64,000 nt of DNA from Anaerolineaceae bacterium. GTDB taxonomy: Bacteria; Chloroflexota; Anaerolineae; Promineifilales; Promineifilaceae. The notes under the pieces were generated by a model. It saw only the letters and a list, made by a program, of their open reading frames with translations. It was not told the DNA's origin and did not search any database. Of this stretch, positions 59,757 through 64,000 are shown one piece after another. A program made the position numbers and the translations under genes. The stretch covers positions 62,001 to 126,000 of the forward strand of contig PABI01000125.1 in assembly GCA_002699125.1 (NCBI GenBank). The letters are read 5' to 3'. Every line of letters starts with the position of its first letter. The first letter of the stretch is position 1.

Positions 59757-61091
59757 CTATTGTGGGGAGTTCATCCAACTAATATTGATTTCAGTGCCGT
59801 GACCGACCTGGCTGGTAATCGACAACAAAGCACCAATAGCTTTGGCCCGTTCTTGCATAATGTTCAGGCCATAGTGGCCAGGCGGTACCTGGGTCGGATC
59901 AAAGCCTCGGCCATCATCGTGGATGGTTAACTCTGCTAAGCCCGCCTCATAGCGCAGTTTCATTATAACCTGGCTGGCCCGAGCGTGTTTAGCAATGTTA
60001 TTCAATCCTTCCTGGCAAAGCCGGTAGAATGCTACCTGCACGTCGGTTGGTAAGGTGCCTTTTCCTGTTATGGTCAAAGCGACGGGAACGTTGGTCCGCC
60101 CCGTGAACGCATCACTCAACTGGCGCAGCAGATCGCCTAAATCACTGTCGGTTATCACCAAGGGCTGGAGCTCAACCAGTAAGCCGCGCATCTCAGCGAT
60201 GGCCCCGCGTGTTAATCGCCGCAGTTCTTCGAGTGACTGTCTTCCCTCATCTGGGTTGCGCTCCCAGACGCGCGGCAGCACTTCGGCAATGAGGCTGGCA
60301 GAAAAGAGTGACTGATTGACGGCGTCGTGCAGATTTTGGGCCAGGCGCTGGCGCTCTTGCAGTGTGGCCAGCGTTTGGGCTTGCTCATATAGCTGGGCAT
60401 TAACCAACGTGATCGCCGCCTGATTGGCTACAATGAGCGCCAGGTCGGCATGGTGGGCCGTGAAGCTGCCTGGTTTGTCATTAGCCACGCCTATGCCCCC
60501 CATGACCCGGCCTTTTGCGGCCAGAGGAACCCACATCCAGGCCTTCACGCCTTCCAACATCACCGCTGCGTGGTCATTCAAAAGTGACCGGAGAAATTTT
60601 GCTGTTGGATGGTCACTCCATACGTCGGCAATTCGCTGTGGCTGCTGCTCATTCAACAGAACGGCCTGACTCTCTGGATCGTTCAACTGGATGCGAAAGG
60701 GCACCGCCTCTTGCAGCCGCTGAGGGCCTCGTACGGCCAGGGTGACGAGGGTGTGATCTTCCAGTGAAAAAAGAGCAGCATGTGTGTAATCGATAATCAC
60801 GCCCAGTTGGTCAAGAATTAAGCCTGGTTTGAGTTCTAAAGCGGAAGCCAATGTTTGGGAAACTGCCAGCAGGGTGGCTTGCTCTCGTTTACGGGCCGCC
60901 ATCTGTAATTGACGCTCCTGGTTGTGAGCTTCAAGTGCCATCAGAGCTGCCTGTAAATCTTTCAGCAGCAGCTGTTCTTGAGAACTCATGCGCCATTGTT
61001 TCTGCGGTATAACAGGCAGCACGTCTGGTGTACGGACCATTTGGTGAAACAGGTTAGACAACAGCGTGTAAAAATCAGATGAAGGAGGCAT
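59757..61091 (-). CDS. GAF-domain sensor histidine kinase (NarX/DegS-like)
   Basis: The 444-residue cytoplasmic kinase has an N-terminal helical region, then a GAF domain (about 70-235, with WVPLAAKGRVMGGIGVAN). A HisKA_3 dimerisation helix carries His255 in ERQRLAQNLHDAVNQSLFS. The HATPase domain has CQEGLNNIAKHARAS, DDGRGFD and YGLNIMQERAKAIG. It phosphorylates the NarL-type regulator encoded next. GAF ligands (nucleotides, haem, small molecules) cannot be deduced. It is divergent from the IclR-family gene, with 149 bp between start codons. Confidence 0.95.
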   Translation of the reverse strand: MPPSSDFYTLLSNLFHQMVRTPDVLPVIPQKQWRMSSQEQLLLKDLQAALMALEAHNQERQLQMAARKREQATLLAVSQTLASALELKPGLILDQLGVIIDYTHAALFSLEDHTLVTLAVRGPQRLQEAVPFRIQLNDPESQAVLLNEQQPQRIADVWSDHPTAKFLRSLLNDHAAVMLEGVKAWMWVPLAAKGRVMGGIGVANDKPGSFTAHHADLALIVANQAAITLVNAQLYEQAQTLATLQERQRLAQNLHDAVNQSLFSASLIAEVLPRVWERNPDEGRQSLEELRRLTRGAIAEMRGLLVELQPLVITDSDLGDLLRQLSDAFTGRTNVPVALTITGKGTLPTDVQVAFYRLCQEGLNNIAKHARASQVIMKLRYEAGLAELTIHDDGRGFDPTQVPPGHYGLNIMQERAKAIGALLSITSQVGHGTEINISWMNSPQ

Positions 61092-61226
61092 AAGGTAGTG
61101 TAGCTGAACGCCACGCGGATGTCACTCCAGGATACGGTGAGTGCCACTTGATGTTTAGGCCAATGACCGATATACTACTTTGACCCGTATGTCACAACAG
61201 AGTTTCATAATACGCAACAACATAGC

Positions 61227-61240
61227 TACAATGTAAGCCG
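61227..61240 (+). promoter_or_regulatory. -10 box close to the start codon of the IclR-family gene
   Basis: TACAAT at 61227-61232 ends eight bases before the ATG at 61241, with no ribosome-binding site between. The -35 region (TTCATA at 61204-61209, 17-bp spacing) is weak. It fits a leaderless or nearly leaderless transcript. Confidence 0.4.
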
Positions 61241-62041
61241 ATGACTCAAAAAACCAACACATTGACTGCCCCCGTACAATCCGTGCAGCGTGCTGCCGCC
61301 ATCTTGCGCAGCTTTACCGAGGCCGAGCCAGAACTTGGCGTCTCGGAACTGAGCCGCCGTTTAGACCTGCACAAAAGCACAGTGTCGCGCATGATAGCCA
61401 CGCTGCAAGCTGAAGGATTGATTGATCAAAACACAGAAACGGGCAAGTATCGGCTGGGGATTGGGTTGGTTAGTCTGGCAGGCGTGGCTTTGGGCCGATT
61501 AAACGCTCGCGCCGCCGCCCAGCCACATCTGGCTGATTTGGTGGCCGTCTCCCAGGAAACGGTCAATGTTACGGTGCTGGACGGTACGGAGTGCGTCAAC
61601 ATCGACCGGGCCGCCAGCCCGCAGCCCATTCAATATATCGGCTGGATTGGCCGCCGTTCACCTTTGCACTGTACGGCCAGCGGCAAGCTCATTTTGGCCC
61701 ACATGACACCCGAGGAACGCACGGCCGTTCTCCCCACCCCGCTCAAACAATACACCGAGAGCACAGTGACCGACAGCTACCAGTTAACCCGGCAGCTTAA
61801 CCAGATTTGCCAGCAAAAATACGCCATCGTGCATGAAGAGTATGAAACTGGCTTCAGCTCATTGGCTGGCCCAATTTACAATCACCAGGGGAATTTATTA
61901 GCTACCGTTTCCATCTCCGGCCCCTCATATCGGCTAAATGATGCCATTTTTCAGGAATATCTACCGACGCTGTTGGCCGCCTGCCAAAAAATCTCGGCCG
62001 AGCTCGGATTTTCTGTAAATGCGGAAGGTTTTCCCAAATAA
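61241..62041 (+). CDS. IclR family transcriptional regulator
   Basis: The 266-residue regulator has a winged helix-turn-helix at residues about 12-75 (VQSVQRAAAILRSF, SELSRRLDLHKSTVSRMIATL, YRLGIGLVSLAG). The IclR effector-binding domain follows to the end (HCTASGKLILAHM, EYETGFSSLAGPI, ATVSISGPSYRL). Members control catabolic genes in response to a small aromatic or sugar-acid ligand. It lies about 70 bp upstream of a gene of unknown function on the same strand, which may be its target. Confidence 0.93.
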   Translation: MTQKTNTLTAPVQSVQRAAAILRSFTEAEPELGVSELSRRLDLHKSTVSRMIATLQAEGLIDQNTETGKYRLGIGLVSLAGVALGRLNARAAAQPHLADLVAVSQETVNVTVLDGTECVNIDRAASPQPIQYIGWIGRRSPLHCTASGKLILAHMTPEERTAVLPTPLKQYTESTVTDSYQLTRQLNQICQQKYAIVHEEYETGFSSLAGPIYNHQGNLLATVSISGPSYRLNDAIFQEYLPTLLAACQKISAELGFSVNAEGFPK

Positions 62042-62108
62042 ACGAGAGGCAAGTTCTGCCTTTGCTTAAGTAAACAAACCCATGACTTAAAAGGAGGATC
62101 CAAACCCC

Positions 62109-62732
62109 ATGGAAAACGTCGTTCAATTATCCCCTACAGACATTCTTGCCGAACGGCCGTTTACCCACCCCACGCACATCCCCGGCGACCTAAAGACACT
62201 GCGCTACATGGTCCGCCAACTTTGCCTTACCCTGCAAAATCCCCACATGCCATCCGATTCGCCGCAAACAATTTTGTTCAACTTGCCCGACAAGGGTAGC
62301 TGGATTCACCGGCAGGTGTTGGCCAATCCGCAGCATTTTAAGGAGGAAGATTTAATTCACGTTGTGGGCTTTTTTGGCCAAAGCCGCTCCCAGGCCGACA
62401 TTGAGCTGGCCCAGGAATTTGACCTTACGCTGATGAAGGAAATTCCCCAACACGAGGGCCTGATTAGTTACAGCACCATGCTGCTGGCTGATGGCAATTA
62501 CGCCAATCTGGTATTGTTCACCAGTGAAGCAGCGCAGATGGGCTGGAGCCGCAGCGAAGCCCACGCCAAAGCGGTGTATGAACTATCTCCCAGTTATTAT
62601 CACTCAATTCGGATTTATAACGGCCGTCTCCCCCACGGCATTCAATACAGCGACGCGCTCACGCTGCACAAAGCCCGCTACTTTGATTACGACCAAGCCC
62701 CCATTTGGCGCGGCGTGCGGACGCTAGCATAA
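62109..62732 (+). CDS. Conserved hypothetical protein, about 207 residues
   Basis: AAGGAGG precedes the ATG at 62109. The soluble protein has no signal or membrane helix. Landmarks are LKTLRYMVRQLCLTLQNPHM, IHVVGFFGQSRSQADIE, GLISYSTMLLADGNYANLVL and YHSIRIYNGRLP. It is rich in His and aromatic residues and may be a mixed alpha/beta domain. I do not recognise the family. It lies downstream of the IclR-family gene, which suggests joint regulation. A metabolic or carbon-source-linked role is possible but unsupported. Confidence 0.7.
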   Translation: MENVVQLSPTDILAERPFTHPTHIPGDLKTLRYMVRQLCLTLQNPHMPSDSPQTILFNLPDKGSWIHRQVLANPQHFKEEDLIHVVGFFGQSRSQADIELAQEFDLTLMKEIPQHEGLISYSTMLLADGNYANLVLFTSEAAQMGWSRSEAHAKAVYELSPSYYHSIRIYNGRLPHGIQYSDALTLHKARYFDYDQAPIWRGVRTLA

Positions 62733-62775
62733 ACAGAACAGTAGGCCAAAGAGCAACCAAACTCAAAACTGATTT

Positions 62776-63912
62776 TTAGGGAATGATTAGCTGCTGCCCC
62801 GGTGTAATGTTGTTACCCACCAGCCCATTCGCCGACTTAACCGCTTCTACGGTGGAGCCGAAGCGGCGGGCGATGGAGAACAGCGTGTCGCCGCGCTGCA
62901 CCACGTAAATGGTGGCTTCTGGCGTGGGCGTGGCGGTGGGCGCAAAGAGAGATTGCAACCCGGCCTCAGCTTCCGTGCCTTGCGGGAAGATAGCCAGGGC
63001 TTGCTCAAATTGCTGGGCAGCAGCAGCCGTATCTCCCAATTCGGCCAATCGATAGCCATAATTTACCCGCGCGGCATACAATTTTTCCGTCATGCCGGTT
63101 TCGTTGGGAGACAATTGACGGATTTCCTGGATAAGGCGGATAACTTCCGGCCAATTTTCGGCCGTCCAGGGATCATCCAGCTGGCGTATCAGCGCCGTCA
63201 CGTCTGACGTGGGTGAGGCAAGGGGTGTGGCGGAAGGCTGCGGGACCGGAATCTGCGTGGCTGCCGGAGTAGCCAGCGGATCCGGTAGCTCGGCCACCGA
63301 TTCCCCGGTGGAAAATGGCGAGGTGTAAAGCAGCAAATCTAGCGTTAGCACAGCGGCAGCCTCATTCCCACCCTCGGTAATGACCAAATTTTTCAGGTTG
63401 ATGCCCGGAACGGCCGTTTGCTCAATACGCCCCACAAATTGATTGAGCTGGCGCAAGTTCCCCTCCACCACCAACCGAAACTGGCGTGTGTCGTAGACTG
63501 GTTTTTCACCGGCAGCGGCGGCCCCTTGAGCCACTGTTTGCGCCTGTAAATCGACGATTGAGACGGCCGTTTCTGCCGCGCTGTCATATAAACCATCCAA
63601 AAAGGCAGCCGCCTGTGCTTCCGTCAAAAAACGATTGGCAAGCTCACGAAACTCCGCTTGAGCCGCCTCGATTTGCGTGCCAAGCTGCCCAGCTGCGGCT
63701 TGCTGCTGCGTCGTGCGCGCCTGGAAGGCGGCTTCTACCGTGGCCGATGCAGTTGCCAGATCGGTGCGCTGCTGCCAGCGTGGCAAAAGGGTGCGTATGG
63801 CAAAAATGAGATAGCCAACCAACAGCAGCCCTATAATGGCCACGGCCACCACGGCAAATAAATTTTCTCGCAGATAATCAACAATATCGGCCAGCTCAAA
63901 ATCAAAGTTCAT
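62776..63912 (-). CDS. PilO-like membrane protein with C-terminal LysM domain
   Basis: The 378-residue protein has a membrane helix at about residues 17-42 (FAVVAVAIIGLLLVGYLIFAI). A coiled coil (QQQAAAGQLGTQIEAAQAEF) and a PilO-like ferredoxin-fold domain to about 215 follow (RQFRLVVEGNLRQLNQFVGR). A Pro/Thr linker, a short TPR-like helical repeat (YRLAELGDTAAAAQQFEQAL) and a C-terminal LysM domain (YVVQRGDTLFSIARRFGS) complete it. PilO aligns type IV pilus or secretion platforms, while LysM binds peptidoglycan. The fusion suggests an envelope-anchored assembly factor. Its ATG overlaps the previous stop (TAATG), so it is coupled to the partial gene at the window edge. Confidence 0.72.
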   Translation of the reverse strand: MNFDFELADIVDYLRENLFAVVAVAIIGLLLVGYLIFAIRTLLPRWQQRTDLATASATVEAAFQARTTQQQAAAGQLGTQIEAAQAEFRELANRFLTEAQAAAFLDGLYDSAAETAVSIVDLQAQTVAQGAAAAGEKPVYDTRQFRLVVEGNLRQLNQFVGRIEQTAVPGINLKNLVITEGGNEAAAVLTLDLLLYTSPFSTGESVAELPDPLATPAATQIPVPQPSATPLASPTSDVTALIRQLDDPWTAENWPEVIRLIQEIRQLSPNETGMTEKLYAARVNYGYRLAELGDTAAAAQQFEQALAIFPQGTEAEAGLQSLFAPTATPTPEATIYVVQRGDTLFSIARRFGSTVEAVKSANGLVGNNITPGQQLIIP

Positions 63913-64000
63913 TAGGGTTCCACCGGTTTCAGCGTGACAACGATGACAAATTCCACCGTTTCGGCCTGGAGCAGTGCCCGTTTAGCTACAAATGGAGGAC
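63912..64000 (-). CDS. C-terminal end of an upstream gene (partial, PilN-like by context)
   Basis: The last 28 codons of a minus-strand gene run from the right edge and end in TAA at 63912-63914. Residues visible: PPFVAKRALLQAETVEFVIV and VTLKPVEP. The stop overlaps the ATG of the PilO-like gene (TAATG). A strand ending in VEFVIVVTLKP fits the C-terminal domain of a PilN-type partner, but this is inferred only from gene order. Confidence 0.45.
   Translation of the reverse strand, partial: PPFVAKRALLQAETVEFVIVVTLKPVEP

Overview
The window looks like chromosomal DNA of a moderately GC-rich, free-living bacterium, most probably a Chloroflexota (Anaerolineae or Ardenticatenia-like). This is an inference from gene content: very long secreted beta-helix/Calx-beta proteins ending in a Y-(L/I)-P-F-V tail, a K+-independent membrane pyrophosphatase, several DUF3048/LysM/PilO-like envelope proteins, and many PAS/GAF histidine kinases. 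No rRNA, tRNA, CRISPR array, prophage or insertion sequence was recognised. The strongest sequence-wide signal is a palindromic octamer, ACGGCCGT, read about 77 times (roughly one per 830 bp, against one or two expected by composition), almost always inside genes. It behaves like the cyanobacterial HIP1 element.

Layout. 1-10.5 kb: a partial ATP-grasp gene, then three tandem paralogous genes for giant secreted parallel beta-helix proteins; two carry Calx-beta repeats, and the third carries Pro/Thr linkers and a DNRLRE-like domain. 10.6-25.9 kb: housekeeping and accessory genes, mostly on the minus strand (lipoprotein esterase, bestrophin-like channel, H+-pyrophosphatase, aminotransferase, methyltransferase, EamA transporter, iron alcohol dehydrogenase, GNAT plus APH pair, two-component pair, MFS transporter, DUF3048 lipoprotein). 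Their short intergenic gaps are filled with many different small inverted repeats. 26.5-33.5 kb: a plus-strand oligopeptide-type ABC transporter operon (Tat lipoprotein, two permeases, fused double ATPase) followed by a CBS-ACT protein. 33.5-39.3 kb: a small membrane protein and a divergent methylaspartate-ammonia-lyase-like protein whose start codons overlap on opposite strands, then a GH130 / glycosyltransferase-toroid / SDR cluster.

39.3-61.1 kb is a long co-oriented (minus-strand) stress and signalling region: two DUF5661 paralogues, a duplicated LysM protein, an SPFH protein, a second-type GroEL without GroES, a 44-residue Lys/Glu-rich protein, receiver-only regulators, an SLC13 transporter, two AI-2E/PerM permeases, an HPF-like ribosome factor, a baeRF-type protein, a hybrid kinase, a CheB-CheR-PAS fusion, and the small stress proteins lmo0937-like, YtxH, YggT-like, GlsB and CsbD. 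It closes with a NarL-type two-component pair. The gene set suggests a general stress or dormancy response, with sensing (kinases, CheB/R), ribosome protection (HPF, baeRF), protein folding (GroEL) and envelope maintenance (SPFH, LysM, CsbD, YtxH) encoded together. 61.2-64 kb: an IclR regulator, an unknown conserved protein, and the end of a PilN/PilO-like envelope operon.

Limits: all calls come from reading the sequence and translated frames without database searches. Family names rest on recognised motifs. Start codons were revised by hand where a ribosome-binding site, signal peptide or overlap favoured a different start.
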